Origin: Candidatus Gastranaerophilales bacterium
GTDB taxonomy: Bacteria > Cyanobacteriota > Vampirovibrionia > Gastranaerophilales > Gastranaerophilaceae
NCBI GenBank assembly: GCA_944325885.1
Contig: CALVBT010000013.1
Span: 1-33,071, forward strand
Length of the DNA: 33,071 bases
Reading direction: 5' to 3'
Shown: in pieces, positions 15,239 to 25,159 of the stretch
Layout of the letters: the number at the start of each line of letters is the position of its first letter
Numbering within the stretch: the first letter of the stretch is position 1
Notes under the pieces: model-generated
The model's input: only the letters and a program-made list of their open reading frames with translations
Databases searched by the model: none
Told to the model about the DNA's origin: nothing
Translations under genes and position numbers: made by a program

Positions 15239-17728
15239 TTATTTCACTACAATATTAACAAGTCTGCCGGGAACAACGATTGTTTTTACAATCTGTTTAC
15301 CGTCAATAGCTTCCTTAATTTTTTCACTTGCCATTGCAGCTTTTTCCAGCTCTTCTTTAGAAGATTCGGAATCCACTTCTATCTTATCTTTTACCTTGCC
15401 GTTGATTTGCACAACGAGTGTAATTGCTGCTGTTTTTGCAAGTTTATCATCATATTTCGGCCATTGAGTTTCGTGTATAGAACCTTTGCCGCCCATCTGA
15501 TGATAAAGTTCTTCAGTAAGGTGAACTGTTGTCGGTGCCATCAACTTTAACAATGTAACCATTGCAAAGCTGAACACGTTCTTGTCCTCTTCAGAAAATT
15601 CTGATTTCTTGCCTGCATAATCATATATAGCATTAACAAACTCACGGTATTTTGAGATAACAGTATTGAACTGAAACTCGTTAGAAATATCCTGTGTAAT
15701 GCCTTTAATAGCGATATGAGTAGTTCTGACAAGGTCGTTGTTTTCCTTGGTAAGTGTAGAAACATCCTCAGGCAGTTTGTAATCCAGAATAAGATTTTGC
15801 TGCTGCGAAGCATACAATCTCCATACTCTGTTTAAAAATTTATAACAGCCTTCCACACCTGCATCAGACCAGTCAAAATCTCTTGCCGGCGGTGAATCTG
15901 AAAGGATAAACAATCTCGCAGTATCTGCACCGTAATTTTCAAATATTTCATCAGGGTCAACCGTGTTGCCCTTTGATTTTGACATTTTAGAACCGTCTTT
16001 CAACACCATACCCTGTGTCAAAAGATTTTTGAAAGGCTCGTCAAAATCCAGAAGACCCAAATCTTTTAAAGCTTTGGTAAAGAATCTTGAATACAAAAGG
16101 TGCAAGATAGCATGTTCAATACCGCCGACATACTGATCTACAGGCAGCCACTTGTTAACAAGTTCTTTGCTGAACGGCGCATTTGAATTTTTTGCATCTG
16201 CATATCTCAAATAATACCAGCTTGAACAGATAAATGTGTCCATGGTATCTGTTTCTCTTGTAGCTTTTCCGCCGCAAACAGGACATGTTGTTTCGAGGAA
16301 AGTTTTTGAAGTGAGAATAGGAGATTTTCCTACCACTTTAAAATCAACATCCTCAGGCAATTTTACGGGCAGCTGGTCTTCCGGCACCGGCTGAGGGCCG
16401 CATTTTTCACAATAAACTATCGGAATCGGCGCACCCCAGTATCTCTGACGGGAAATCAACCAGTCACGCAGTCTGTATTGAGTTTTGAATTCGCCGTATC
16501 CGCCATCCACAGCCTTTTGTGTAATAGCTTTTTTAGCTTTTTCATTTTCCATTCCGTTAAATTCTTCGGAATTTACAAGCACTCCGGGGTCTGTATAAGC
16601 AGCGTCTTTGCAATCAGAAGGATTTTCAGGGCTTTGGATTACAACCTTCATCGGAAGATTATATTTTTTTGCAAAATCAAAATCTCTTTCATCGTGCGTA
16701 GGTACAGCCATTACAGCACCTGTACCGTATTCTACGAGTGCGTAATCAGCAGTCCAGAGCGGGAACTCTTCGCCGTTAAACGGATTTATTGCGTGGGTAC
16801 CCAACGGTACACCTGTTTTTACACGTTCTGTTGAAAGTCTTTCGATTTCCGTCATTTTGCGTGCATTGGCTCTATATGCTTCTACAGCCTCTTTTTGTTC
16901 AGGGGTTGTCAGTTTTTCTATATCCTTGTATTCAGGAGCCACAACAAGATAAGTGATACCGTAAACCGTGTCGGGTCTAGTTGTGTAAACAGGAATTTCC
17001 AGCCCTTCAATTTCTTTTACTTTAAACTTAAGAATTGCGCCTTGAGATTTGCCAATCCAGTTTCTCTGCATTGTTTTTACGCTGTCAGGCCAGCCTTCGA
17101 GCTTATCAATATCCTGCAACAGCTGTTCTGCGTAATCAGTAATTTTCAAAAACCATTGAGAAAGATATTTTTTCTCAACAACGCTGTCGCATCTCCAGCA
17201 TTTGCCGTCTATTACCTGCTCATTTGCAAGAACCGTAGCACATTCGTCACACCAGTTTACTGCAGCTTCTTTTTTGTAAGCCAGACCTTTTTTATAAAGC
17301 TGCAAGAAAAGCCATTGAGTCCATTTGTAATAATCAGGTTTGCAGGTTGCAACTTCTCTATCCCAATCATACATAAGACCGAGTTTTTTAAGCTGCATTT
17401 TCATATAAGAAATATTTTCATCAGTCCATTTTTCAGGGTTTTCATTGTGCTGTATGGCAGCATTTTCTGCAGGAAGCCCGAAACTGTCCCAGCCTATCGG
17501 ATGAAGCACATTAAAACCATGCATTTTTTTAAAACGGGCAATTACGTCCGTGATAGTGTAGTTTCTGACATGACCCATGTGCAGTTTGCCTGACGGGTAT
17601 GGAAACATTGACAGTGCATAATATTTCGGCTTGTCGGAATCATCGTAAGTTTTGCCGAATTTGTTGTCTTCCCAGACTTTTTGCCACTCTTTTTCAATCC
17701 CCTGAGGAAAATATTGTTCTTTTATCAC
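15239..17728 (-). CDS. leuS: leucyl-tRNA synthetase
   Basis: LeuRS charges tRNA-Leu with leucine and edits wrong amino acids. The 829-residue length is typical. The HIGH motif appears as HMGH at 50-53 within PYPSGKLHMGHVRNYT, and KMSKS at about 582-586 (DGSKMSKSKGNT). The CP1 editing domain with 'TTRPDTVYGITYLVV' and 'GTGAVMAVPTHDERD' is intact. CxxC pairs (CDEC/CWRC and CPVC) are present. The start is a GTG with GGTGG 7 bases upstream. It has its own promoter (17768-17796), separating it from the flavoprotein gene. No T-box leader is present in the short 5' region. Confidence 0.97.
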   Translation of the reverse strand: MIKEQYFPQGIEKEWQKVWEDNKFGKTYDDSDKPKYYALSMFPYPSGKLHMGHVRNYTITDVIARFKKMHGFNVLHPIGWDSFGLPAENAAIQHNENPEKWTDENISYMKMQLKKLGLMYDWDREVATCKPDYYKWTQWLFLQLYKKGLAYKKEAAVNWCDECATVLANEQVIDGKCWRCDSVVEKKYLSQWFLKITDYAEQLLQDIDKLEGWPDSVKTMQRNWIGKSQGAILKFKVKEIEGLEIPVYTTRPDTVYGITYLVVAPEYKDIEKLTTPEQKEAVEAYRANARKMTEIERLSTERVKTGVPLGTHAINPFNGEEFPLWTADYALVEYGTGAVMAVPTHDERDFDFAKKYNLPMKVVIQSPENPSDCKDAAYTDPGVLVNSEEFNGMENEKAKKAITQKAVDGGYGEFKTQYRLRDWLISRQRYWGAPIPIVYCEKCGPQPVPEDQLPVKLPEDVDFKVVGKSPILTSKTFLETTCPVCGGKATRETDTMDTFICSSWYYLRYADAKNSNAPFSKELVNKWLPVDQYVGGIEHAILHLLYSRFFTKALKDLGLLDFDEPFKNLLTQGMVLKDGSKMSKSKGNTVDPDEIFENYGADTARLFILSDSPPARDFDWSDAGVEGCYKFLNRVWRLYASQQQNLILDYKLPEDVSTLTKENNDLVRTTHIAIKGITQDISNEFQFNTVISKYREFVNAIYDYAGKKSEFSEEDKNVFSFAMVTLLKLMAPTTVHLTEELYHQMGGKGSIHETQWPKYDDKLAKTAAITLVVQINGKVKDKIEVDSESSKEELEKAAMASEKIKEAIDGKQIVKTIVVPGRLVNIVVK

Positions 17729-17767
17729 TATAAATCCACCTTGTATTTAATTCTTATTACATTTTCA

Positions 17768-17796
17768 ATTATAGTGAAAAAACAAATTCGTGCCAA
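17768..17796 (-). promoter_or_regulatory. strong sigma70-type promoter for leuS
   Basis: Minus strand: -35 TTGGCA (17796-17791, 5/6), 17-bp spacer, -10 TATAAT (17773-17768, 6/6). The expected start is near 17761, giving a leader of about 33 bases before the GTG, too short for a riboswitch or T-box. Confidence 0.75.
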
Positions 17797-17816
17797 ATTA
17801 AGAAAATTTAATTCAA

Positions 17817-19016
17817 TCACAATATCGCATTACCTGCGACAAAACCGGTTGACCAGCAGTTTTGCAAATTAAACCCGCCTGTCAGCCCGTCAACATCAAT
17901 GACCTCGCCGCAAAAATACAACCCCTTAACAATCTTTGACTCCATTGTTTTTGAATCAATCTCCCGAAGGTCAACCCCGCCGGCTGTAACAATTTCTTCT
18001 CCTTTTGTGACATCAACAGCATTAAAATTTAGTGCGGTCAAAGACTTTGAAATTTTTTCCCTGTCAACTTTGCGTATCTGGCCGGATTTTGTATGCAAAT
18101 CAATTTTTTCCTTTTCCAAAATCGCAATTGCAAGATTCTTCGGAACAAACTCCGCTGTCACATTAACAATATCTTTCTGAGCATTAGTTTTCAATATTTC
18201 CAAAAACTCACTGTCAAATTCGTGAAAATCCTTCCCGACAAAATTCAAACAAATTTTAAGCGGATTATTTTTGTTAAAGTTCAAATACGCACAATAAGAC
18301 GAAATTTTATAAACCAAAGGGCCGGAAATTCCGGTGTGAGTAAACAAAAAATCTCCGCTAAGAGTCTTTATCTTTTTGTTTTCAAAAAACACCTGCGCCT
18401 CTATATTTTTCAAACTTATTCCGCTCAAAGCGTTAAAATCTTTTTCCAGCGTAATTAAAGAACTCAATGCAGGTTTTAAATCAACGATATTATGCCCGAG
18501 AGACTTTGCCAGTTTTTGCCCCGAGCCTCTGCCGCCTGTTGCAATCACCACACTGTCAAACGAATAAGTATTTTTATCCGTTAAAACGCAAAAGCCGTCA
18601 GATGTTTTCTTTATTTCTACAACTTTTTCAAAAAACTTTTTAATATTCGGTTTTGCAATTTGTTTTAACAAGGCCTGTTTTACATCTTTAGACGAATCAG
18701 AAACAGGGAAAATCCTCGAGTCTTGTTGTGTATATGTTTTTATGCCGATAGTTTCAAAAAAATCTATGGTATCGGCCGTAGAAAACCTTGAGAAAATACT
18801 GTACAAAAATTTTTCGCCCCGTGGATAATGTTTTGCAAGCTCCTTAAAATTAAACTCAGAATATGCCAGATTACACCGCCCGCCGCCGGTTGGCAGAATC
18901 GTATTCAGTATAATGCTCCTGTCAAAAATAGAAATTTTGTTTTCCGGATTTTTCGAGGCAAATATCGCAGCCATTACCCCTGCAGGCCCGCCGCCTATTA
19001 TACAAACCTTAGTCAT
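17817..19016 (-). CDS. YhiN/HI0933-family FAD-dependent oxidoreductase
   Basis: A flavoprotein of about 399 residues. It has the dinucleotide-binding GGGPAGVMAA near the N-terminus, the family's 'TGGGRCNLA' motif, 'VVIATGGRG' in the middle, and a C-terminal 'GLYFCGEVIDVDGLTGGFNLQNCWSTGFVAG', all standard for the HI0933/YhiN (BaiN-like) group. The physiological substrate of this group is not firmly known. The start is placed at the ATG at 19016, which overlaps the end of folK by 8 bases (ATGACTAA), suggesting translational coupling. An upstream in-frame start at 19067 would give a non-homologous Lys-rich extension. Confidence 0.9.
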   Translation of the reverse strand: MTKVCIIGGGPAGVMAAIFASKNPENKISIFDRSIILNTILPTGGGRCNLAYSEFNFKELAKHYPRGEKFLYSIFSRFSTADTIDFFETIGIKTYTQQDSRIFPVSDSSKDVKQALLKQIAKPNIKKFFEKVVEIKKTSDGFCVLTDKNTYSFDSVVIATGGRGSGQKLAKSLGHNIVDLKPALSSLITLEKDFNALSGISLKNIEAQVFFENKKIKTLSGDFLFTHTGISGPLVYKISSYCAYLNFNKNNPLKICLNFVGKDFHEFDSEFLEILKTNAQKDIVNVTAEFVPKNLAIAILEKEKIDLHTKSGQIRKVDREKISKSLTALNFNAVDVTKGEEIVTAGGVDLREIDSKTMESKIVKGLYFCGEVIDVDGLTGGFNLQNCWSTGFVAGNAIL

Positions 19017-19515
19017 CTGTTCTTGTTCCGTACAAATAAACTTCTTCAACTTCTTCAAGATTATCATACAATTGCGAAATTGTTATGTTAAAAACAGGAT
19101 GCACAAAATCCGGAATCAACTCCAGCAAAGGTACAAGTACAAAAGCCCGTTTGTGCATAAATTTGTGAGGAATTGTCAGCACATCAGACTCCAGAACCAA
19201 ATTGTCGTAAAAAATAATATCAATATCTATAGGCCGCTCTCCCCAGCGGATTTCTTTTTCTCTGTTTCTGCCGAGAGTCCTTTCAATGTTCTGCAGTTTA
19301 ACCAACAAATCCTGAGGACTCAAAGACGTCTTGATTTCTACAGCCATATTCAAAAACCAGTTCTGATTTTTTACTCCCCACGGCTCTGTTTCATACAGTG
19401 CAGACGTTCTTATCAGTTTTATATCCTGTGCAAGGTTCAAAAAGCCTACCGCCTGTTCGATAAGCTTGAGTCTGTCACCTGAATTTGAACCCAAACACAA
19501 ATACACTATTGCCAT
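19009..19515 (-). CDS. folK: 2-amino-4-hydroxy-6-hydroxymethyldihydropteridine pyrophosphokinase
   Basis: HPPK transfers pyrophosphate from ATP to the pterin in folate synthesis. The 168-residue protein shows 'YLCLGSNSGDR' at the N-terminus, 'YETEPWG' and 'NWFLNMAVEI' of the pterin site, 'ERTLGRNR', and the metal-binding 'RWGERPIDIDIIFYD' (usual form RWGPRxxDLDIL), then 'IPHKFMHKRAFVLVPLLEL'. It is the first gene of a unit with the overlapping flavoprotein. Other folate genes are not in the window. Confidence 0.95.
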   Translation of the reverse strand: MAIVYLCLGSNSGDRLKLIEQAVGFLNLAQDIKLIRTSALYETEPWGVKNQNWFLNMAVEIKTSLSPQDLLVKLQNIERTLGRNREKEIRWGERPIDIDIIFYDNLVLESDVLTIPHKFMHKRAFVLVPLLELIPDFVHPVFNITISQLYDNLEEVEEVYLYGTRTDD

Positions 19516-19635
19516 AACAAAATCTTATATTTTTTTTATATTATTTACAATTTTGTTAAAAAATCAGGCGGAAAGTTTCTCATGTATTCATTTTTATGTT
19601 AAGATTCTATACATCAGTATAATTGAGGACAATCT

Positions 19636-20193
19636 ATGATTTCAGTAAACGATTTAAAAACAGGTTTGACACTTGAATTGGACAACGGACTCTGGTCAGT
19701 TGTTGAATTTTTACACGTAAAGCCGGGTAAAGGCGCAGCTTTTGTAAGAACAAAACTCAAAAACGTTGAAACAGGGAACGTAGTTGAAAAAACATTCAGA
19801 GCAGGTGAAAAAGTAGCAAAAGCTACCCTCGACAAACGTGAAATGCAATACCTTTACAAAGAAGGTGCTGACTACATCATGATGGATACAGAAACTTACG
19901 AACAACTCGCAGTAACAGATGACCACATCGGTGACGGCGTAAAATATTTGAAAGAAAATATGAACGTAAATATTCTGCTCCACGACGGCAAAATCATCGG
20001 ACTCGATATGCCAAACCACGTTGAACTCGAAGTTGTTGATACTCCGCCTGCAGAAAAGGGCAACACTGCTCAAGGCGGCACAAAACCTGCAACACTCGAA
20101 ACAGGTGCTGTTGTTAACGTTCCGTTCTTTATTTCTAACGGCGACAGAATCAGAGTCGACACCAGAACAAACGAATATCTTGACAGAGTATAA
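19636..20193 (+). CDS. efp: elongation factor P
   Basis: EF-P relieves ribosomes stalled at polyproline. The 185 residues show the three-domain layout and end in 'NGDRIRVDTRTNEYLDRV', the EF-P signature. The modification loop reads KPGKGAAF with Lys32 at the tip, so a lysine-type modification is possible, but no epmA/B gene is here to say which. Ribosome binding site GAGG is 7 bases before the ATG. accB follows 35 bp later, an order I associate with cyanobacteria. Confidence 0.97.
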   Translation: MISVNDLKTGLTLELDNGLWSVVEFLHVKPGKGAAFVRTKLKNVETGNVVEKTFRAGEKVAKATLDKREMQYLYKEGADYIMMDTETYEQLAVTDDHIGDGVKYLKENMNVNILLHDGKIIGLDMPNHVELEVVDTPPAEKGNTAQGGTKPATLETGAVVNVPFFISNGDRIRVDTRTNEYLDRV

Positions 20194-20228
20194 CAGTTAT
20201 AAAAACTGTATTGATAAAGGACTAAGTT

Positions 20229-20687
20229 ATGAATTTTGATTTAGAATACATTGAACAACTTGTAAAAATGGTTTCTGACAGTGAACTGAGCGAACTTACA
20301 CTGGAAGAAGGCGAAAACGCAATTGTTGTAAGAAAAGAAAAAACAGTTGTACAGGCACAAACAATCATGCCTCAGGCTGTTGCCGCAGCTCCTGCTGCTG
20401 CTCCTGTTGCTGCTGCCGCTGCTGCAGAAGAAAAGAAAGAAGATGCCCCGAAAGGCAAACCGATTACATCTCCGATGGTCGGCACATTCTATCTTGCTTC
20501 TTCTCCGGGTGCAAAACCGTTTGTGGAAGTTGGTTCAACAGTTTCTACAGGACAGGTTGTATGTATCATTGAAGCTATGAAACTCATGAATGAAATCGAA
20601 TCAGAAGTTTCCGGCAAAGTTACTCAAATTTGTGTAAAAGACGGCGAAGCTGTTGAATACGGACAGGTTTTAATGTACGTAGAATAG
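20229..20687 (+). CDS. accB: acetyl-CoA carboxylase biotin carboxyl carrier protein
   Basis: BCCP carries biotin between the carboxylase and transferase of acetyl-CoA carboxylase. The 152 residues have an N-terminal part similar to AccB, an Ala/Pro-rich flexible linker (about 48-66), and the biotinyl domain with the EAMKLMNE motif; Lys118 is the biotinylated residue. Start ATG follows AAAGGA. It is the second gene after efp, and accC lies 1.2 kb downstream with one unrelated gene between. Confidence 0.96.
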   Translation: MNFDLEYIEQLVKMVSDSELSELTLEEGENAIVVRKEKTVVQAQTIMPQAVAAAPAAAPVAAAAAAEEKKEDAPKGKPITSPMVGTFYLASSPGAKPFVEVGSTVSTGQVVCIIEAMKLMNEIESEVSGKVTQICVKDGEAVEYGQVLMYVE

Positions 20688-20825
20688 CCTGTTGATTAAA
20701 GTTTTTTATTTTTTGCATGTTACAGTTTGTAAATATCACAAAAATAAAAAGCAACATTTTGCGTTCATGGGGTTTAACATGAATACAAAATAACATGTAG
20801 GTTAAAGAAGTAAAGGAATAAAACT

Positions 20826-21710
20826 ATGTCTATTCAAGCCATCAATGCACAAGCTTTAAAACCGGCAGTAAGCTTTAAGGCTGAAGAAACAAAAGCTGCT
20901 GCAGTAGCAGAAGCTCCTGCAGATAAAGCAGAAAACAAACACACTGCAGCTAAAGTCGTAGGCGGTGCTGCTGCTCTTGCTATTTTAGGCTTTGGTATCT
21001 TTAAAGCTGCTAAAGGCAAAGGCGTTAAAGGTGCAAAAATTTCATCACAGTGGACTCAAATCAAAGAAGGCGTCAAAGAAATGACGGCTAAAAACGGAAA
21101 CAAATACAGAATCTACGATGGTAAAAATGGCGATAGACTGGTTGTTATTAAAAATAAAGACGGCGAAATGATTAAAATGATTAGAAGAAGAAAAATCGAT
21201 TTCGCACCGGCAGCAAAAGCAGATGATGTAAATCTTGACAAAAAATTCGCTGATGCTCTGCAGGAAGCAAAAGATAAAACAACTCCAAGACATCTGCAAG
21301 CTCCTGTTACTGAAGAAATAAAAGCACCTACAGTACGTACGGTCACAGGCAAAAACGAATTTGCCGCATCAGGTAACGAAAGAGTAAACATTAATCAAAA
21401 ACCTGAATTCATCACTACTGTAACTGACTATGTAACAAAAGACGGCAAAGTTTCTAAAAAACCTGTTATGACAACAGTCCTCGGCAAATCTGCAGAAGGC
21501 AGCTACAAAATGACATCAAGCCCTTCTTCTCATTATGTTAATGAAGTAACTACAGCTAAAGACGGCACAAAAACATTAAACATAATGGAAGATACAGGAA
21601 AAGAACTCGGCAGCATAAAATACAAAGATGGTAATATCATAGAAAAAACAGATAATATTTATGCTAATTTCAATGAAAAAGGCGAATTGTTCTTTGAATT
21701 TGTTAAATAA
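20826..21710 (+). CDS. lineage-type membrane-anchored protein of unknown function
   Basis: A 294-residue protein. The N-terminus, MSIQAINAQALKPAVSFKAE, resembles a short leader I associate with many Gastranaerophilales proteins; its function is unknown. An Ala-rich stretch follows, then one membrane segment at about 43-62 (KVVGGAAALAILGFGIFKAA), flanked by Lys. The rest is hydrophilic with many short strands such as 'KYRIYDGKNGDRLVVIKNKDGEMIKMIRR' and 'YKDGNIIEKTDNIYANFNEKGELFFEF', which read like beta-hairpin repeats. No enzyme motif is visible. It interrupts accB and accC, and a strong terminator follows it. Confidence 0.8.
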   Translation: MSIQAINAQALKPAVSFKAEETKAAAVAEAPADKAENKHTAAKVVGGAAALAILGFGIFKAAKGKGVKGAKISSQWTQIKEGVKEMTAKNGNKYRIYDGKNGDRLVVIKNKDGEMIKMIRRRKIDFAPAAKADDVNLDKKFADALQEAKDKTTPRHLQAPVTEEIKAPTVRTVTGKNEFAASGNERVNINQKPEFITTVTDYVTKDGKVSKKPVMTTVLGKSAEGSYKMTSSPSSHYVNEVTTAKDGTKTLNIMEDTGKELGSIKYKDGNIIEKTDNIYANFNEKGELFFEFVK

Positions 21711-21724
21711 GCAATAAACTAAAT

Positions 21725-21764
21725 AAAAAAACAGGCTCTCAAAACAAAGGGAGCCTGTTTTTTT
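21725..21764. terminator. strong bidirectional intrinsic terminator
   Basis: A perfect 14-bp stem, A7-CAGGCTC (21725-21738) and GAGCCTG-T7 (21751-21764), with a 12-base loop. It ends the efp-accB-20826 unit, so accC (start 21888) needs its own promoter. Confidence 0.92.
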
Positions 21765-21887
21765 ATACATATCTTTAACACATTTTGAATACTCTTTACA
21801 TTGTAACTACAAAATTTAATAAAATTATGAAAATTCGTAAGTTTGAGATAAAATTAAACTATCAAACTAGACTTTAGGGATAAAATT

Positions 21888-23273
21888 ATGATAAAAAAAG
21901 TTTTAATTGCAAATAGAGGCGAAATTGCCGTAAGAATAATAAGAGCCTGCAGAGAACTCGGAATCAAAACAGTAGCAGTATATTCTCAGGCAGATGCAGA
22001 TTCTCTGCATGTCAGTCTGGCTGACGAAGCCTACTGCATAGGCCCTGCACAGAGTGCAAAAAGCTACCTGAACATTCCTGCCATTATCTCTGTAGCATTA
22101 ACAAGCGGTGCTGATGCTATCCACCCAGGTTATGGCTTTATGTCAGAGCGTGCTGATTTTGTAGATATCTGTACAGACCACGGCATCAAATTTATCGGCC
22201 CGTCAGCAGAAGCAATGAGAAAAATGGGCGACAAAGCTACTGCCAGAAAAACAATGACAGCAAACGGCGTGCCTGTTACCCCGGGTACAGACCTCGTAGA
22301 CGATATGGAAGCTGCAAAAGCTTTTGCGCAAAAAGCCAAATATCCCGTTATTGTTAAAGCAACAGCAGGCGGCGGCGGCAAAGGCATGAGAATTGCCAAC
22401 AATGCTGACGAACTTGAAGAAGCAATAAAACTCTGCCAGACAGAAGCACAAAATGCTTTTGGCAATGCCGGCGTGTATATCGAAAAATATATTATCAACC
22501 CTCGCCATATTGAGGTACAAATTATTGCAGACAGCTACGGAAATGTTGTACACCTCGGCGAACGTGACTGTTCAGTCCAGAGAAGACACCAAAAATTGTT
22601 GGAAGAAGCACCTTCTCCGGCTATTGATGAAGAAACAAGAAAAGCCATGGGTGCTGCAGCTGTTACTGCAGCAAAAGTTATCGGCTACGAAGGTGCCGGC
22701 ACAATAGAATTTTTGCTTGACCACGACGGCAGCTGGTATTTTATGGAAATGAATACACGTATTCAGGTTGAACACTGCGTAACAGAAATGGTTTCCAGCG
22801 TAGATTTGCTCAAAGAACAAATCCGTGTAGCAGCAGGAGAAAAACTCTCCTTTACACAAGATGATATCCAGTTGAGAGGTCATGCCATCGAATGTCGTAT
22901 CAATGCAGAAGACGCTGACAAAGACTTTATGCCATGCCCCGGAGAAATCAAAGGTTATATTGCACCGGGCGGTTTCGGTGTAAGGGTGGACTCTCATTCT
23001 TATACAGGTTACAAAATTCCGCCGTACTACGACTCTATGATAGGAAAACTTATCTGCTGGGGCGTAGACAGAGAAGATGCAAGAAAAAGAATGCTGCGCG
23101 CACTTGATGAATATGTAATCACAGGAATCAAGACAACAATTCCTTATCACAAGAAAATTTTAACAAATGAAGTATTCATCTCAGGCAACTTCAACACCGG
23201 TTTTATTCCGGAACACATGACCCCTAAAAAAGATGTTCTGGAAGAAACAGAAGACGACACAGCAAAAGTATAA
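21888..23273 (+). CDS. accC: acetyl-CoA carboxylase, biotin carboxylase subunit
   Basis: AccC uses ATP and bicarbonate to carboxylate the biotin on AccB. The 461 residues show '[22 protein letters not shown]' at the start, the glycine-rich ATP-grasp loop '[10 protein letters not shown]', '[20 protein letters not shown]', the catalytic '[16 protein letters not shown]', and '[22 protein letters not shown]'. The acidic C-terminal tail is slightly longer than usual. The ATG starts the family's own N-terminus. It is separated from the upstream unit by a strong terminator and converges on hisF with a 4-bp gap. Confidence 0.97.
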   Translation: MIKKVLIANRGEIAVRIIRACRELGIKTVAVYSQADADSLHVSLADEAYCIGPAQSAKSYLNIPAIISVALTSGADAIHPGYGFMSERADFVDICTDHGIKFIGPSAEAMRKMGDKATARKTMTANGVPVTPGTDLVDDMEAAKAFAQKAKYPVIVKATAGGGGKGMRIANNADELEEAIKLCQTEAQNAFGNAGVYIEKYIINPRHIEVQIIADSYGNVVHLGERDCSVQRRHQKLLEEAPSPAIDEETRKAMGAAAVTAAKVIGYEGAGTIEFLLDHDGSWYFMEMNTRIQVEHCVTEMVSSVDLLKEQIRVAAGEKLSFTQDDIQLRGHAIECRINAEDADKDFMPCPGEIKGYIAPGGFGVRVDSHSYTGYKIPPYYDSMIGKLICWGVDREDARKRMLRALDEYVITGIKTTIPYHKKILTNEVFISGNFNTGFIPEHMTPKKDVLEETEDDTAKV

Positions 23274-23277
23274 TCGA

Positions 23278-24033
23278 TTATCGAACCACAATACCGCTGT
23301 TCTTGAGTTCCTGCTTTAATACAGGGACAGGAAGTGTGCCAAAATGAAAGATTGATGCTGCAAGAGCCGCATCAGCGTATGCTTTTGTGAAAACATCCAC
23401 AAAATGACTGCTGTCAGCACCGGCTCCGCCCGAAGCTATCACAGGAATTTTGGAATTTTGTGCAACAAGTTTTGTCATTTCTATATCAAAACCTGACTGC
23501 GTACCGTCAGCATCCATTGAGGTGAGCAAAATTTCGCCCGCACCCAGATTCTGAACTTCTTTTACCCAGTCCACAAGTTTTATCCCTGTATTTTTTTGAC
23601 CTGCATTAATAAACACATAAAAATCATCATCAACTCTTTTTCCGTCTATTGCAACAACAATACACTGTGACCCAAAGTAAGAAGATGCCTCTTTAATAAG
23701 CTGAGGATTCTTAACGGCCTGAGAGTTTATAGACACTTTATCCGCACCAGCAAGCAGGATAGAGCGCATATCTTCAATGGTTTTTATCCCGCCGCCGACC
23801 GTAAAAGGAATAAAAACTTGTTTTGCGACCTGTTCTACCATATTGAGAGTAGTTTTTCTACCCTCATTGGTAGCTGTTATATCCAGAAATACAAGCTCGT
23901 CTGCGCCCTCATCGCTGTATTTTTTGGCAAGTGCAACAGGGTCGCCTGCGTATTTCAAATTTTCAAAATTCACCCCTTTGACAGTCTGTCCGTTTTTTAC
24001 GTCAAGGCAGGGTATAATTCTTTTTGCTAACAT
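23278..24033 (-). CDS. hisF: imidazole glycerol phosphate synthase cyclase subunit
   Basis: HisF closes the imidazole ring in histidine synthesis using ammonia from HisH. The 251-residue (beta/alpha)8 protein has the catalytic aspartates at D11 ([10 protein letters not shown]) and D130 (VVAIDGKR), plus the phosphate loops 'FTVGGGIKT' and '[10 protein letters not shown]'. It follows pheS by 27 bp on the same strand. No other his gene is near, so its place after pheS looks like a coincidental operon rather than a pathway cluster. Confidence 0.97.
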   Translation of the reverse strand: MLAKRIIPCLDVKNGQTVKGVNFENLKYAGDPVALAKKYSDEGADELVFLDITATNEGRKTTLNMVEQVAKQVFIPFTVGGGIKTIEDMRSILLAGADKVSINSQAVKNPQLIKEASSYFGSQCIVVAIDGKRVDDDFYVFINAGQKNTGIKLVDWVKEVQNLGAGEILLTSMDADGTQSGFDIEMTKLVAQNSKIPVIASGGAGADSSHFVDVFTKAYADAALAASIFHFGTLPVPVLKQELKNSGIVVR

Positions 24034-24060
24034 TTATAATCCTGCTATGGTTGCGGTTAA

Positions 24061-25095
24061 TTAAAACTGTTTTAAGAATCTTACATCGTTATTAAAGAAC
24101 AGTCTTATATCATCAATACCCCATTTTAGCATAGCGAGTCTTTCTACCCCCATACCAAAGGCAAAACCGCTGTATACCTCGGGGTCAACATTGACGTTTC
24201 TTAAAACATTAGGGTCAACCATGCCGGAACCCAGAATTTCCAACCAGCCGGTACCGGAACAAATACGGCAGCCTTTGCCTTCGCACATAATACATTGAAC
24301 ATCAACTTCAGCTGACGGCTCTGTAAACGGGAAGAAGCTGCTTCTAAATCTTGTTGGTCTGGCTGCGCCAAAGTATTGTCTTAAAAATTCATTCATTACA
24401 CCTTTTAAATCAGCAAATGTAATATCTTTGTCCACAACAAGCCCTTCAATCTGGTGGAAAAGATTGTTTTTGCGTGCGCTTACAGATTCTTTTCTATAAA
24501 CTCGACCCGGAGAAATAACTCTGATAGGCGGTGTATGAGAGAGCATTTCGTGGATTTGTGCGCCGGAAGTCTGGCTTCTTAACACAACATTTTTTGCTAC
24601 TTCTGTATAGAAGGTATCCTGCATATCTCTTGCAGGGTGGTCTTTTGGTGTATTGAGCATATCAAAATTGAAATACTCTGTTTCTACCTCGGGTGAATTT
24701 TCATTGCTTACCACAGAAAATCCCATGCCCTGAAAAATTTCTGTAATTTCTTCAATAGTTTGTGTCAGAGGATGAATTTTGCCATAAGGATTGTAAGACC
24801 CGGGCAATGTTATATCTATTCTTTCTTTTTCAAGTTTTTCATTAAGCTCTTTTTGATAAAAAGCTGTATATTTTTCTTCGAGCTTTGCTTCGATATCTTT
24901 TGTTATTTCATTGGACAATGAACCGACTATACGTTTGTCCTCATTAGAAAGGTCTTTCAGATTCTTTTTTATGTTGTTCAATTCGCTTTTACGGCTCAAG
25001 AATGTGTTTCTTACTTCTTCGATATCAGCTGTGGATTGAACCTTTGCTATAGCGTCGAGCGCATTTTTATGAATCTTTTCTAATGTTTCTTTCAT
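24061..25095 (-). CDS. pheS: phenylalanyl-tRNA synthetase alpha subunit
   Basis: PheS is the catalytic subunit of the alpha2-beta2 PheRS. The 344 residues include the N-terminal tRNA-binding coiled coil, '[11 protein letters not shown]', the class II motif 2 region '[22 protein letters not shown]', and motif 3 '[22 protein letters not shown]'. The block '[20 protein letters not shown]' has paired cysteines seen in some PheS types. Motif 2 lacks the common 'DATHS' and reads ESVSARKNN, closer to what I remember of Bacteroidetes-type PheS. pheT is not adjacent. GAGG lies 7 bases before the ATG. Confidence 0.95.
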   Translation of the reverse strand: MKETLEKIHKNALDAIAKVQSTADIEEVRNTFLSRKSELNNIKKNLKDLSNEDKRIVGSLSNEITKDIEAKLEEKYTAFYQKELNEKLEKERIDITLPGSYNPYGKIHPLTQTIEEITEIFQGMGFSVVSNENSPEVETEYFNFDMLNTPKDHPARDMQDTFYTEVAKNVVLRSQTSGAQIHEMLSHTPPIRVISPGRVYRKESVSARKNNLFHQIEGLVVDKDITFADLKGVMNEFLRQYFGAARPTRFRSSFFPFTEPSAEVDVQCIMCEGKGCRICSGTGWLEILGSGMVDPNVLRNVNVDPEVYSGFAFGMGVERLAMLKWGIDDIRLFFNNDVRFLKQF

Positions 25096-25159
25096 TTTTC
25101 ATCCTCAAATTATTATTCTTAATCAAATTATATAATAAAATAATATTTCATACAGTCAA

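Noticed and set aside
16895-17593. A 232-residue plus-strand open frame
   Set aside because: It lies wholly inside leuS on the other strand; its product is Phe/Cys-rich nonsense without motifs.
17729-17816. T-box or attenuator before leuS
   Set aside because: The promoter leaves a leader of only about 33 bases.
19017-19067. N-terminal extension of the flavoprotein (MIILKKLKKF...)
   Set aside because: It reads through the end of folK and lies before the GGGPAG motif; the ATG at 19016 matches the family start.
18913-19482. A 189-residue plus-strand open frame
   Set aside because: Antisense to folK and the flavoprotein, both of which carry full family motifs.
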